A stretch of DNA of 64,000 bases from Sphingomonas leidyi. Lineage in GTDB: Bacteria; Pseudomonadota; Alphaproteobacteria; Sphingomonadales; Sphingomonadaceae. Below are positions 37,316 through 45,758 of the stretch, piece by piece. The stretch spans positions 1,674,001 through 1,738,000 of the forward strand of contig NZ_JAASQV010000001.1 of the NCBI RefSeq assembly GCF_011761945.1, given 5' to 3'. Position numbers and translations under genes: made by a program. Position 1 is the stretch's first letter. Every line of letters begins with the position of its first letter. Below the pieces are notes generated by a model that searched no databases, was not told where the DNA came from, and was given only the letters and a program-made list of their open reading frames with translations.

Positions 37316-38575
37316 ATGACCGACACCACCACGCTGCCCAACAGCCTGCGCAATCTTCCCGACGAGCACGGGCATTTCGGCCAGTTCGGCGGCCGCTTCG
37401 TCGCCGAGACGCTGATGCCGCTGATCCTCGACCTGGAGCGCGAATATCGCGCGGCCAAGGCCGACCCGGCCTTCCAGGCCGAATTCGACGACCTGATGGA
37501 GCATTATGTCGGGCGCCCGAGCCCGCTCTATTTCGCCGAGCGGCTGACCGAGCATTATCGCGCGAGCGCCGCACCCGGCCCAAATGGAGAAAGGCGGGGC
37601 GCGAAGATCTATTTCAAGCGCGAGGAACTGAACCATACCGGCGCGCACAAGATCAACAACTGCATCGGCCAGATCCTGCTCGCCCGCCGCATGGGCAAGA
37701 CGCGGATCATTGCCGAGACCGGCGCGGGCCAGCACGGCGTCGCCACCGCCACCGTCGCGGCGCGGTTCGGCCTGCCCTGCGTGATCTTCATGGGCGCGAA
37801 GGACGTCGAGCGGCAGAAGCCCAACGTCTTCCGCATGAAGCTGCTCGGTGCCGAGGTGCATCCGGTGACGAGCGGCGCCGAGACGCTCAAGGACGCGATG
37901 AACGAGGCCCTTCGGGACTGGGTCGCGAACGTCCACGACACATTCTACATCATCGGCACGGCGGCGGGCCCGCACCCCTATCCGGAGCTGGTCCGCGACT
38001 TCCAGAGCGTGATCGGCACCGAGGCGCGCGAACAGATCCAGAAGGCCGAGGGGCGCCTGCCCGACCTGCTGATCGCCGCGGTGGGCGGCGGATCGAACGC
38101 GATCGGGCTGTTCCATCCGTTCCTCGACGATGCCGGCGTGGCGATGATCGGCGTCGAAGCCGCCGGGCACGGCATCGAGACCGGCCAGCATGCCGCCAGC
38201 CTGACCGGCGGCGCGCCCGGCATCCTGCACGGCAACCGCACCTACCTGCTCCAGGACGAGGACGGCCAGATCACCGAGGCGCATTCGATCTCGGCGGGGC
38301 TCGACTATCCGGGCATCGGCCCCGAGCATAGCTGGCTGCACGAGAGCGGCCGGGTCGAGTATCTGCCCGTTACCGACCAGCAGGCGCTCGACGCCTTCCA
38401 GCTCTGCTGCGAGCTGGAGGGGATCATCCCGGCGCTGGAAAGCTCGCACGCGCTGGCAGCTCTAGAATCCAAGGCACGGGAAATGCGCGAGGATCAGATC
38501 ATCGTGGTCAACGTCTCGGGCCGGGGCGACAAGGACATCTTCACCGTGGCCGATGCGCTGGGAGTGCAGCTGTGA
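37316..38575 (+). CDS. trpB: Tryptophan synthase beta chain
   Basis: A 419-residue PLP enzyme joining indole and serine. The PLP lysine is in [15 protein letters not shown], the Glu in [14 protein letters not shown], and the phosphate cup is [10 protein letters not shown] ribosome site (GAGAG) precedes the ATG at 37316; an ATG four codons upstream is also in frame. Its stop overlaps the GTG of a small membrane-protein gene (GTGA), which separates it from trpA. Confidence 0.97.
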   Translation: MTDTTTLPNSLRNLPDEHGHFGQFGGRFVAETLMPLILDLEREYRAAKADPAFQAEFDDLMEHYVGRPSPLYFAERLTEHYRASAAPGPNGERRGAKIYFKREELNHTGAHKINNCIGQILLARRMGKTRIIAETGAGQHGVATATVAARFGLPCVIFMGAKDVERQKPNVFRMKLLGAEVHPVTSGAETLKDAMNEALRDWVANVHDTFYIIGTAAGPHPYPELVRDFQSVIGTEAREQIQKAEGRLPDLLIAAVGGGSNAIGLFHPFLDDAGVAMIGVEAAGHGIETGQHAASLTGGAPGILHGNRTYLLQDEDGQITEAHSISAGLDYPGIGPEHSWLHESGRVEYLPVTDQQALDAFQLCCELEGIIPALESSHALAALESKAREMREDQIIVVNVSGRGDKDIFTVADALGVQL

Positions 38576-38859
38576 AGCGCCTCGGACTTGTGATGCTGGC
38601 TCTTGGTGGTGGGCTCGGATTGACATGGCTGCTGCTCCGGCAAGGCGGCGTAGCGGGGCATTGGGCCGGATCCTGGGTCGATGCCTGCAGCGCGGCGCCT
38701 GATGCCCGGGCAAAGGCAGGCGACTGTATCGACTGCGTCATCCATGGTTGCGATGCGAGCGCGGCCCTCTGGTTCGGCAGCCTCCCGGTTTTCACTTCTG
38801 CCGGCCTGCTGCTGTTCGGCGGGCTGATGTTCGCAATGGGGAAGCTTCGCCGTGGCTAG
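38572..38859 (+). CDS. Small cysteine-containing membrane protein inside the trp operon
   Basis: A 95-residue protein with two hydrophobic segments (about residues 3-22 and 68-90) and a loop carrying four cysteines, in [23 protein letters not shown]. With both ends in the cytoplasm the loop is periplasmic and could hold disulfides or a metal. I do not recognise a family. It starts with GTG overlapping the trpB stop and its own end overlaps the trpA start by 8 bases, so it is fully coupled. Most trp operons have trpB and trpA adjacent. Confidence 0.8.
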   Translation: MKRLGLVMLALGGGLGLTWLLLRQGGVAGHWAGSWVDACSAAPDARAKAGDCIDCVIHGCDASAALWFGSLPVFTSAGLLLFGGLMFAMGKLRRG

Positions 38860-39643
38860 CCGTCTCTCCGCCGCCTTCCCCGCCGATCGCGCCGCGCTCG
38901 TCACCTTCGTCACTGCAGGCGACGGCCCCACCGGCGAAGTCCTCGATGCGCTCGTCGCGGGCGGCGCGGACGTGATCGAACTGGGCATGCCGTTCACCGA
39001 TCCGATGGCCGACGGCCCTGCGATCCAGGCGGCGAACCTGCGCGCGCTCGCCAGGGGCACTCGCACCGCCGACGTGCTGGCGATCGTCAAGGGCTTCCGC
39101 GTGCGCCATCCGGACGTGCCGCTGGTGCTGATGGGCTATGCCAACACCATGACCCGCCCCACCCCCACGGCCTTTGCCGAAGCGGCGGCCCGGGCCGGCG
39201 CGGACGGCGTGATCATCGTCGACATCCCGCCCGAGGAAGCCGGCGAGGTCGCGCCCTTCGCGGCGAACGGGATCGACGTGATCCGCCTCGCCACCCCCAC
39301 CACCGATGCCGGGCGCCTGCCGGCGGTGCTCGCGGGCGCGAGCGGGTTCCTCTACTATGTCTCGGTCGCCGGGATCACCGGGCTGCAACAGGCGGCCCAG
39401 GCCTCGATCGAAGACGCCGTGGCGCGGCTCAAGGCCGCGACCGACCTGCCGGTGGCGGTCGGCTTCGGGGTCCGTACGCCCGAGCAGGCCCAGGCGATCG
39501 CCCGGGTGGCCGATGGCGTCGTTGTCGGTTCGGCGATCGTGGAACTGGTCGGAAAACATGGGGTAGATGCGCCGGAGCACGTCCGCGCCTATATCCACTC
39601 CCTCAAGGCGGCCGTGGAAGCCGCAAGGAAAGAAGTCGCATGA
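38852..39643 (+). CDS. trpA: Tryptophan synthase alpha chain
   Basis: A 263-residue alpha subunit, cleaving indole-3-glycerol phosphate to indole. The catalytic Glu is in [20 protein letters not shown] and the Asp in [14 protein letters not shown]; the phosphate site is [10 protein letters not shown] with VVGSAIVE. The start is a GTG inside the preceding gene. It overlaps accD by 4 bases (ATGA). Confidence 0.96.
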   Translation: MASRLSAAFPADRAALVTFVTAGDGPTGEVLDALVAGGADVIELGMPFTDPMADGPAIQAANLRALARGTRTADVLAIVKGFRVRHPDVPLVLMGYANTMTRPTPTAFAEAAARAGADGVIIVDIPPEEAGEVAPFAANGIDVIRLATPTTDAGRLPAVLAGASGFLYYVSVAGITGLQQAAQASIEDAVARLKAATDLPVAVGFGVRTPEQAQAIARVADGVVVGSAIVELVGKHGVDAPEHVRAYIHSLKAAVEAARKEVA

Positions 39644-40494
39644 GCTGGATCGATCGCGTCCGCAACGTTCTCGCCTTCACCCCGAAGAAGGAAACCCCCG
39701 ACAATCTCTGGCACAAGTGCAAGGGATGCGGGCAGATGACCTTCATGAAGGAGCTGGAGGCCAACCAGCATGTCTGCCCGCATTGCGATCATCATGATCG
39801 CATCGGCCCGGCCGAGCGCTTCCAGTATCTGTTCGACGAGGGCAGCTATACCGTGCTGCCCAGCCCCAGGGTGGCCGAGGATCCGCTCAAGTTCCGCGAC
39901 CAGAAGCCCTATCCGGCGCGCCTCAAGGCCGCGCGGACCAGCACCGGCGAACAGGACGCCTTCCTCAATGCCTCGGGCACGATCCTCGGCCGCAAGGCAG
40001 TGATCGGCGTGCAGGATTTCGCCTTCATGGGCGGCTCGATGGGCCAGGCCGTGGGCGAGGCGTTCATCCAGGGCGTCGAGGCCGCGATCGCGGCGCGCGC
40101 GCCCTATATCGCCTTCACTGCCTCGGGCGGCGCGCGCATGCAGGAAGGCATCCTCTCGCTGATGCAGATGCCGCGCACCACCGTGGCGATCGAGATGCTC
40201 CACGATGCGGGCCTGCCCTATATCGTCGTGCTGACCGACCCGACCTCGGGCGGCGTGATGGCCGCCTATGCGATGCTGGGCGACGTCCAGATCGCCGAGC
40301 CACGCGCCATGCTCGCCTTCACCGGCCGCCGCGTGATCGAGAACACCATCCGCGAGAAGCTGCCCGACGACTTCCAGACTTCGGAATATTATCGCGAGCA
40401 CGGCCTGATCGACATGGTCACCCATCGCAAGGAACTGCGCGAGACGCTCGGCCAGCTGATCGGGCTGCTGTGCGAGGGGAAGAAGGCGGCGTGA
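39640..40494 (+). CDS. accD: Acetyl-CoA carboxylase carboxyltransferase beta subunit
   Basis: A 284-residue AccD. The N-terminal zinc ribbon is [13 protein letters not shown] with the second pair in [10 protein letters not shown], and the crotonase-type core includes [31 protein letters not shown] and [18 protein letters not shown]. It transfers the carboxyl group to acetyl-CoA with AccA in fatty acid synthesis. The trp-accD-folC string is a known proteobacterial arrangement. The stop overlaps the GTG of a small lipoprotein gene. Confidence 0.97.
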   Translation: MSWIDRVRNVLAFTPKKETPDNLWHKCKGCGQMTFMKELEANQHVCPHCDHHDRIGPAERFQYLFDEGSYTVLPSPRVAEDPLKFRDQKPYPARLKAARTSTGEQDAFLNASGTILGRKAVIGVQDFAFMGGSMGQAVGEAFIQGVEAAIAARAPYIAFTASGGARMQEGILSLMQMPRTTVAIEMLHDAGLPYIVVLTDPTSGGVMAAYAMLGDVQIAEPRAMLAFTGRRVIENTIREKLPDDFQTSEYYREHGLIDMVTHRKELRETLGQLIGLLCEGKKAA

Positions 40495-40760
40495 AAGAAG
40501 TGGTCATTATGGCTTTGTTGTTACTAGCGAGCTGCGATGACCGTGCTGATGAATGGACAGGTTGGGCCTATCCCAATGCTGAGGATCGCACATTCTCGGT
40601 AAGTCTTTCCGGGTTCAAAACATTTGAGGAATGTCAAAGAGCTACGATCAACCAGCTTCGTAGCTTTCGCCACCCCGACAGAGGAAGTTTTGCCTGCGGA
40701 CACCGGTGTAAGTGGAACCCGACAGTTCAGGCAAATGTCTGTAAAGAACTACGGAAATAG
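40491..40760 (+). CDS. Small low-GC lipoprotein between accD and folC
   Basis: An 89-residue product from a GTG that overlaps the accD stop. The N-terminus is a lipoprotein signal ([12 protein letters not shown], Cys15). After this come an aromatic [26 protein letters not shown] and VCKEL, so four further cysteines can form two disulfides. The pattern, with a Tyr-Pro, EEC, Cys-Gly-x2-Cys and final Cys, resembles short exported proteins I have seen in alphaproteobacteria, all without known function. The first 60 bases I counted (40501-40560) have 48% GC against about two-thirds in neighbours, which suggests recent arrival. Confidence 0.8.
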   Translation: MKEVVIMALLLLASCDDRADEWTGWAYPNAEDRTFSVSLSGFKTFEECQRATINQLRSFRHPDRGSFACGHRCKWNPTVQANVCKELRK

Positions 40761-40802
40761 CCTGCAAAGCAACCGATAAGCCCTGAGCAATAAGCTGCAC
40801 CA

Positions 40803-42110
40803 ATGGCCGACCACGCGACTTCCTCCGATCCGCAAGTCCAGCGCCAGCTCGACCGGCTGGGCGCGCTGTCGCCGGGTGCCGACATTCTCGGCCTGGAACG
40901 CATCGCTCGCCTGCTGGAACGCGTCGGCAGCCCACAGCGCGCGCTGCCGCCGGTGCTCCACGTCGCCGGCACCAACGGCAAGGGCTCGACCTGCGCCTTT
41001 CTGCGCGCCGCGATCGAAGCCGCGGGGATGCGCGCGCACGTCTATTCGAGCCCGCATCTCGTCCGCTTCAACGAGCGGATCCGACTTGCCGGCGAACTGA
41101 TCCCCGACGCCCTGCTCGCCCCGCTGCTCGAGGAAGTGCTCGATGCCGGCGGCGATATCGGCGCCAGCTTCTTCGAAGTGACCACCGCCGCCGCCTTCCT
41201 CGCCTTTGCGCGCGTGCCGGCGGACGCGCTGATCCTCGAAGTCGGCCTGGGCGGTCGGCTCGACGCCACCAACGTCGTCGCGCGCCCGGCGGTGACCGGC
41301 ATCGCCCAGCTCGGCATCGACCATCAGGCGTTCCTGGGCGATACGCTGGAGAAGATCGCCGCGGAGAAGGCGGGCATCGCCAAGCCGGGCGTGCCGCTGG
41401 TGACGATGCGCTACGCCCCGCATATCGCCGAGATCGTCGCGGCCGCCGGCGCGCCGGTGTTCGCGCAGGGCGCTGCGTGGGACTTCGAGGTGCGCGGCGA
41501 CCGGCTCCGCTATAGCGATGCCCGGGGAGCGGTGGAGACGCCCCTCCCGGCCCTTGCCGGGCCGCACCAGCCCGCCAATCTCGCGCTCGCCATCGCGATG
41601 CTGCGGCACCAGCAGGCCCTGGCCGTGCCTGACGAAGCGCTTGGCGCAGCCCCTCGCAACGCCCGCTGGCCCGCGCGCATGCAGAGGCTGGGCGACGGCC
41701 CCTTGCTGCATCTCCTGCCCCCCGGCAGCGAATTGTGGCTCGACGGCGGGCACAACGAGGCCGCGGCCGCCGCCGTGAGCGCCACGCTGGCACAGGTCGC
41801 GCGCGGCCGGCCGGTGCGGCTCGTCCTCGGCATGCTCGCCAACAAGGACGCGCAGGGCCTGCTCGCGCCGTTCGCGCCTCTCGCTTCGGGATTGCACGCA
41901 GTGCCGGTGCCCGGGCACGAGCACCATGCCCCCGCGCGCCTCGCCGAAGTCGCCCAGGCGCTCGGCATCCCGCATGCGGCGGTCGCGCCCGACGTCCCGC
42001 ATGCCCTTGGCGCCATCGCCCGCGAAGGCGGCGCGCCGGTGGTGCTGGTGATGGGGTCGCTGTACCTCGCCGGCACCGTGCTCGACGCGAACGGCGAACT
42101 GCCCGCCTAG
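40803..42110 (+). CDS. folC: Dihydrofolate/folylpolyglutamate synthase
   Basis: A 435-residue Mur-ligase family FolC that makes dihydrofolate and adds glutamates. The P-loop is VAGTNGKGSTCAFL, the omega-loop region YSSPHLVRFNERIRL follows, then the ATP-binding EVGLGGRLDATNVV and IDHQAFLGDTLEKIAAEKAGI, with LDGGHNEAAAAAV in the C-terminal domain. It closes the trp-accD-folC operon. A GC-rich hairpin follows at 42139. Confidence 0.95.
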   Translation: MADHATSSDPQVQRQLDRLGALSPGADILGLERIARLLERVGSPQRALPPVLHVAGTNGKGSTCAFLRAAIEAAGMRAHVYSSPHLVRFNERIRLAGELIPDALLAPLLEEVLDAGGDIGASFFEVTTAAAFLAFARVPADALILEVGLGGRLDATNVVARPAVTGIAQLGIDHQAFLGDTLEKIAAEKAGIAKPGVPLVTMRYAPHIAEIVAAAGAPVFAQGAAWDFEVRGDRLRYSDARGAVETPLPALAGPHQPANLALAIAMLRHQQALAVPDEALGAAPRNARWPARMQRLGDGPLLHLLPPGSELWLDGGHNEAAAAAVSATLAQVARGRPVRLVLGMLANKDAQGLLAPFAPLASGLHAVPVPGHEHHAPARLAEVAQALGIPHAAVAPDVPHALGAIAREGGAPVVLVMGSLYLAGTVLDANGELPA

Positions 42111-42138
42111 GCCAAGAGCCTCATATCCTTCCATCGAC

Positions 42139-42159
42139 ACCCCGGCCTTGCGCCGGGGT
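42139..42159. terminator. GC-rich hairpin after folC
   Basis: ACCCCGGC and GCCGGGGT form a perfect 8-bp stem with the loop CTTGC, 29 bases after the folC stop. It probably ends or protects the operon transcript. The core CCCCGGC/GCCGGGG is shared with the hairpin at 14482. There is no T-run. Confidence 0.5.
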
Positions 42160-42294
42160 CCCGCTGCCTTGCCGACGCCTGAGAACGGGGCGGCGGCCCG
42201 GTCATGGGCGTCCTGTCCCCAACCCCGGATGTCCCATCGGTACATCGCGAACCGTGCTTCGCCCGCGACAGGCCGCCATCGCATTTCTGTTAAT

Positions 42295-42313
42295 GCGATT
42301 GACTATCAATAGC
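42295..42313. promoter_or_regulatory. Probable Fur box
   Basis: The 19-base sequence GCGATTGACTATCAATAGC is a near-perfect palindrome (one mismatched pair, centre CTA) and lies in an A/T-rich island 40 bases before the next ATG. Its form closely matches the alphaproteobacterial and gammaproteobacterial Fur-box type GCTATTGATAATCATTCGC read on the other strand. A second GCGAAT half-site follows directly. Binding by Fur is inferred from the motif. Confidence 0.55.
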
Positions 42314-42352
42314 GAATGCGCAAGGTTTCCGATCACAGCGATCGGAGTCCCC

Positions 42353-42778
42353 ATGACTGTCAGTGCCACGCTCACCGCCCTGCCCGAACTCCAGCCCGAA
42401 GATCCGGGCGCGCGGCTGCTCCTGTTCGGCGTTCGCCAGATGGGCGCGCACGGCATCCATGATGCTTGCACCGCGCACGCCTTCGTCACGGCGTTCGGCA
42501 AGGGCTTCCGGCGCCCGCTGGTGCTGCTGCGCGCGCTGATGCAAGAGATGTCGGCGATGTCGGCCGGGCCGATCCAGATCGCGCCATGGTGCTGCGCGCG
42601 GATGACCGGGGCGGAGTCCGCGCTGCTCCAGGTGCTCGGCCGGGTACGCACCCAGCCCCAGGTCTCGGCGGTGCTGCTCGCCGACATGCTCGGCGTGCGC
42701 GACGCGACGGGCGTGTTGATCACTGCCCATGCCCTTGCCAACAGCTTCGCCGATATGGGGCTGGCGCTCGATCAGTGA
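42353..42778 (+). CDS. DUF6628-like protein, probably iron-regulated
   Basis: A 141-residue protein without signal peptide. Landmarks are GARLLLFGVRQMGAHGIHDACTAHAF, FRRPLVLLRALMQEMSAMSAG, IAPWCCARMT and GLGLALD-like end. I believe this is the family called DUF6628, restricted to sphingomonads, of unknown function; the three cysteines (one in HDAC, two in WCC) and two histidines could bind a metal or cluster. A Fur-like palindrome lies 40 bases upstream. The end overlaps the convergent DUF2939 gene by 7 bases. Confidence 0.75.
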   Translation: MTVSATLTALPELQPEDPGARLLLFGVRQMGAHGIHDACTAHAFVTAFGKGFRRPLVLLRALMQEMSAMSAGPIQIAPWCCARMTGAESALLQVLGRVRTQPQVSAVLLADMLGVRDATGVLITAHALANSFADMGLALDQ

Positions 42779-43260
42779 AACGCGTCGGGCGGCAGCCTGA
42801 GGTCGGTCAGCACCCAGTTCGCGCCGTGCAGCCGGAACTCCAGCGCCGCCCCGTCCTTGCGGGTCAGCAGGAACCGGCCGAAGGCGACGCGGCGATAGCG
42901 CATTTCATTCGCCTTGAGCTTGATCGTGTCCGGGCGCGGGGTCTCGGCCAGTGGCGCCGCCGCGAAGATGAAACGCATCCCTTCGGGCGAGACCGCCGCA
43001 TCGACCACCGTATCGGCGATCCCGGCACGAACCAGCGCCCCCAGCATGCCGCCGCCCTCGCCGCCCGTCCGCGCCGAAAGCTGGGCCTTCACGCTTTCCC
43101 GCACCATCGGGAAATCGATATGGCGCGCCAGCGCGTCGATGTCGCGCGCCTCGGCTGCGCGTTTCATCTGCCACAGCGTATAATAGGGCGATCCCCACAC
43201 CCAGCCGCCGGCGGCGAACAGGATCAGTGCCAGCAGCACGATCAGCCAGCGCTTCTTCAT
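42772..43260 (-). CDS. DUF2939-like membrane-anchored protein
   Basis: A 162-residue protein with an N-terminal anchor (KKRWLIVLLALILFAAGGWVW) and a periplasmic DUF2939-type domain: SPYYTLWQMKRAAEARDIDALARHIDFPMVRESVKAQL is the classic opening. The family's role is unknown. It overlaps the TPR gene stop by 4 bases (minus strand), so ampG, the TPR gene and this gene form one operon. Confidence 0.85.
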   Translation of the reverse strand: MKKRWLIVLLALILFAAGGWVWGSPYYTLWQMKRAAEARDIDALARHIDFPMVRESVKAQLSARTGGEGGGMLGALVRAGIADTVVDAAVSPEGMRFIFAAAPLAETPRPDTIKLKANEMRYRRVAFGRFLLTRKDGAALEFRLHGANWVLTDLRLPPDAFH

Positions 43261-44018
43261 GCCGTCACGCCCTTCGAACGCAGCCCGGCCAGCGTATCCG
43301 TCGCCCAGCGATACATGTCCGCCTCCGCCGCGCGCTGCTGGCGATCCATGCGCTTCATGCGTTTCTCCACTTCCTCGAGCACCACAAGAGCCCTGCGATC
43401 CCAGCCCTGCGCGATCAGCAGCGCGGCATAGCGGCAGCGCGCCTCCTCGCCCGGCATGCGGGTGACGACATCGGCATAGCGTTCCAGCGCTTCCTCCGCG
43501 CGGCCGAGATGCTCGAGCAGCTTGGCACGCAACAGGATCCGGCGATCCCGATCGCTCTGGCCGAGCGGCTCGGGCGCCGCATCGAGCAGCGCCAGCGCCT
43601 CCGCGCCCTGGCCGGTCTCGTAAAGCGCCTCGGCCAGCTTGCCCTGGGTCCGCACATCGGGCTCGCCCGCGGTCATCCGGATCGATTCGCGGTAGAGCGG
43701 AACCGCCTCGCCGTTACGGCCGAGCCCGGCCAGCGCGTCGGCGACGCGCAGCCGGTTGGCGGCCGTGTCGGCGAGATCGAGCGCATCGCGGGCGGCGCGC
43801 AGTTCGCGCTCGGGATCGAGGGCGGACACCGCCTTGGCGCGCGCCGTGCGCACATGGCGGTTCTGGCCCAGGCCAGGCAGGATCTCGACGAAGAAATAGG
43901 CGATGGCGCTGACCACGGGCAGGAAGATCAGCGCAGTCACCCACATCGGGTTGCCGCCGCGCCGCATCAGATGGACGATGCACGCCACCTGCAAGCCGAT
44001 GATCAGCAGATAGGGCAT
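43257..44018 (-). CDS. Membrane-anchored TPR protein
   Basis: A 253-residue protein with two hydrophobic segments at the start (MPYLLIIGLQVACIVHLM and WVTALIFLPVVSAIAYFF, with the PLDc_N-like HLMRRGGNPMW between them), then TPR-like helices: ELRAARDALDLADTAANRLRVADALAGLGRNGEAVPLYRES, KLAEALYETGQGAEALALLDAA and AKLLEHLGRAEEALERYADVV. It likely scaffolds proteins at the inner membrane. The ATG at 44018 shares bases with the ampG stop (TGATG). The pairing with ampG suggests a cell-wall role. Confidence 0.85.
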   Translation of the reverse strand: MPYLLIIGLQVACIVHLMRRGGNPMWVTALIFLPVVSAIAYFFVEILPGLGQNRHVRTARAKAVSALDPERELRAARDALDLADTAANRLRVADALAGLGRNGEAVPLYRESIRMTAGEPDVRTQGKLAEALYETGQGAEALALLDAAPEPLGQSDRDRRILLRAKLLEHLGRAEEALERYADVVTRMPGEEARCRYAALLIAQGWDRRALVVLEEVEKRMKRMDRQQRAAEADMYRWATDTLAGLRSKGVTA

Positions 44019-45691
44019 CAGGCGCCCGCGCTTTCCGGCGCGCCCTCGGGCGTGGAGACGATCGGCTCGCCCTTGGGCAGCGGCGCTGGGCGCCACCATT
44101 CGATCAGCACCAGCACCACCGCGATCATGCCGAGCCCGGCAGTCACGTAGAAGATGTTGGCATAGCCGTGCTTCTCGATCGCCTCGCCCACCGCGGCACG
44201 GCCGAGCGCGCCGACGAGGAAGGTCATCGAGGAGAGCAGCGCATATTGCACCGCGCTATACTCGCGCGAAGTGATCGAGGAGATATAGGCGATGAAGGCG
44301 GTGCCCGCGAGCCCGCCCGCGATGTTCTCCCCCGAAATCGCCAGCATCAGCCGGATCATCCGCGGCTCGATGCCGACATGGTCCAGCAGGAACAGATGCG
44401 CGAACCCGTCGATCCACGGGCCGCCCAGTGCGAGATCGGCATAGAGCAGGTTCGACGCCGCCGCGACGATGCCGCCCACCAACAGGGTCGGCAGCCGGCC
44501 GATCGAGGCGAGCATCAGCCCGCCGATCGCCACGCCCAGGATCGTCATGATCACGCCGAACACCTTGGAAGCGAAGGCGACCTGGTCGTTCGTATAGTGG
44601 AGGAAATCGAGATAGAAGGGGAAGGCGAACGGCGCCCAGATCGAATCGGCGATCCGATAGACCAGGATCAGCGCGAGGACGAGGATCGCCCCCCAGCGCA
44701 GCCGCTGGACGATCTCGGCGAGCGGCAGGATCAGCGCGCGATAGCTGTGGTTGGCGGCGGCTCGCAGCGCGCTCGGCGCGGGATCCGGGCCTTCGACCTG
44801 CCGCGGCAGCCGGTTGGTCCAGCCCGCGACCAGTGCCGGCAGGATGACGGTGGCAACGATGATCCACGGCCCCCAGACCTGGGTGAACACCCCGGCCGAC
44901 GGCGCCGGCACGCCGGGCACCGGCGGACGCAGCGCCGCGATCATGAAGCTGCCGAGCATGTAGATCGCCCAGGCCCAGCAGACCGCCACGATCCCCAGCG
45001 CGACGGCGCGCTGGCCCGCCGCGGGCACCGAATGGCCAGCCAGCGGCGAAGCCTCGTCGGCGGCGTTGCGCTCGGCCTCGGGAGTGAACAGCGTCATCGC
45101 CAGCGCGCCGATCATCACCACGCCGAAGCCGATATAGACGGTCGGCCAGCTCAGCCGCGCCGCCAGGATCAGCGCCAGGGCGCCCCCGGTGAGCGCCGCG
45201 AGCCGGTTGCCGAGCTGGTAGATCGCCGAGAGCAGGTCGACCGTCGCCGATTCGTCGGCGATCTCGATGCGCCATGCGTCGATCACCACGTCCTGGGTCG
45301 CGGAGAGGAAGGCCGCGATCACCGCCAGGCCGGCAAAGCTGCCGATCGCGGTCAGCGGATCGGTGAGCGCCAGCCCGCAGAGCAGCACCGCCAGCCCGGC
45401 CTGGCAGAGCACCAGCCAGGAGCGGCGCCGGCCCAGTTGCCCGATCAGCGGCAGACGCGCCCGATCGACCAGCGGCGACCACAGGAACTTGAAGGCATAG
45501 GCCAGGCCGATCCAAGAGAGCACGCCGATCGTGGCGAGGCTCACCTTGAGCTCGCCCAGCCAGGCGTTGAGCGTGCCGATCAGCAGCACGAAGGGCAGGC
45601 CCGACGCGAATCCCAGCACCAGCATCGCCGCCGTCTTGCGGTTGCGCGTCGCCGCGCGCAGCAGCGCCCAGCCTTTCAATTTGTCGCTCAC
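44018..45691 (-). CDS. ampG: AmpG-family muropeptide MFS transporter
   Basis: A 557-residue permease with about 14 hydrophobic segments. It imports GlcNAc-anhydro-muropeptides for cell-wall recycling. Landmarks are LVLGFASGLPFVLLIGTLNAWLGE at the start, FLWSPLVDRARLPLIGQLGRRRSWL after helix 2, FLSATQDVVIDAWRIE and YISSITSREYSAVQYALLSS. I use the GTG at 45691 (VSDKLKGWALL), which has a ribosome site and starts the conserved part; the frame is open further upstream. The TPR and DUF2939 genes follow in the same operon. Confidence 0.92.
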   Translation of the reverse strand: MSDKLKGWALLRAATRNRKTAAMLVLGFASGLPFVLLIGTLNAWLGELKVSLATIGVLSWIGLAYAFKFLWSPLVDRARLPLIGQLGRRRSWLVLCQAGLAVLLCGLALTDPLTAIGSFAGLAVIAAFLSATQDVVIDAWRIEIADESATVDLLSAIYQLGNRLAALTGGALALILAARLSWPTVYIGFGVVMIGALAMTLFTPEAERNAADEASPLAGHSVPAAGQRAVALGIVAVCWAWAIYMLGSFMIAALRPPVPGVPAPSAGVFTQVWGPWIIVATVILPALVAGWTNRLPRQVEGPDPAPSALRAAANHSYRALILPLAEIVQRLRWGAILVLALILVYRIADSIWAPFAFPFYLDFLHYTNDQVAFASKVFGVIMTILGVAIGGLMLASIGRLPTLLVGGIVAAASNLLYADLALGGPWIDGFAHLFLLDHVGIEPRMIRLMLAISGENIAGGLAGTAFIAYISSITSREYSAVQYALLSSMTFLVGALGRAAVGEAIEKHGYANIFYVTAGLGMIAVVLVLIEWWRPAPLPKGEPIVSTPEGAPESAGA

Positions 45692-45758
45692 CTTGCACCC
45701 TCGCTGTGTTGGGTGGAAACTAGCCGAAAATAACGGGAAGGCCAGAGGAGAGCATGGC

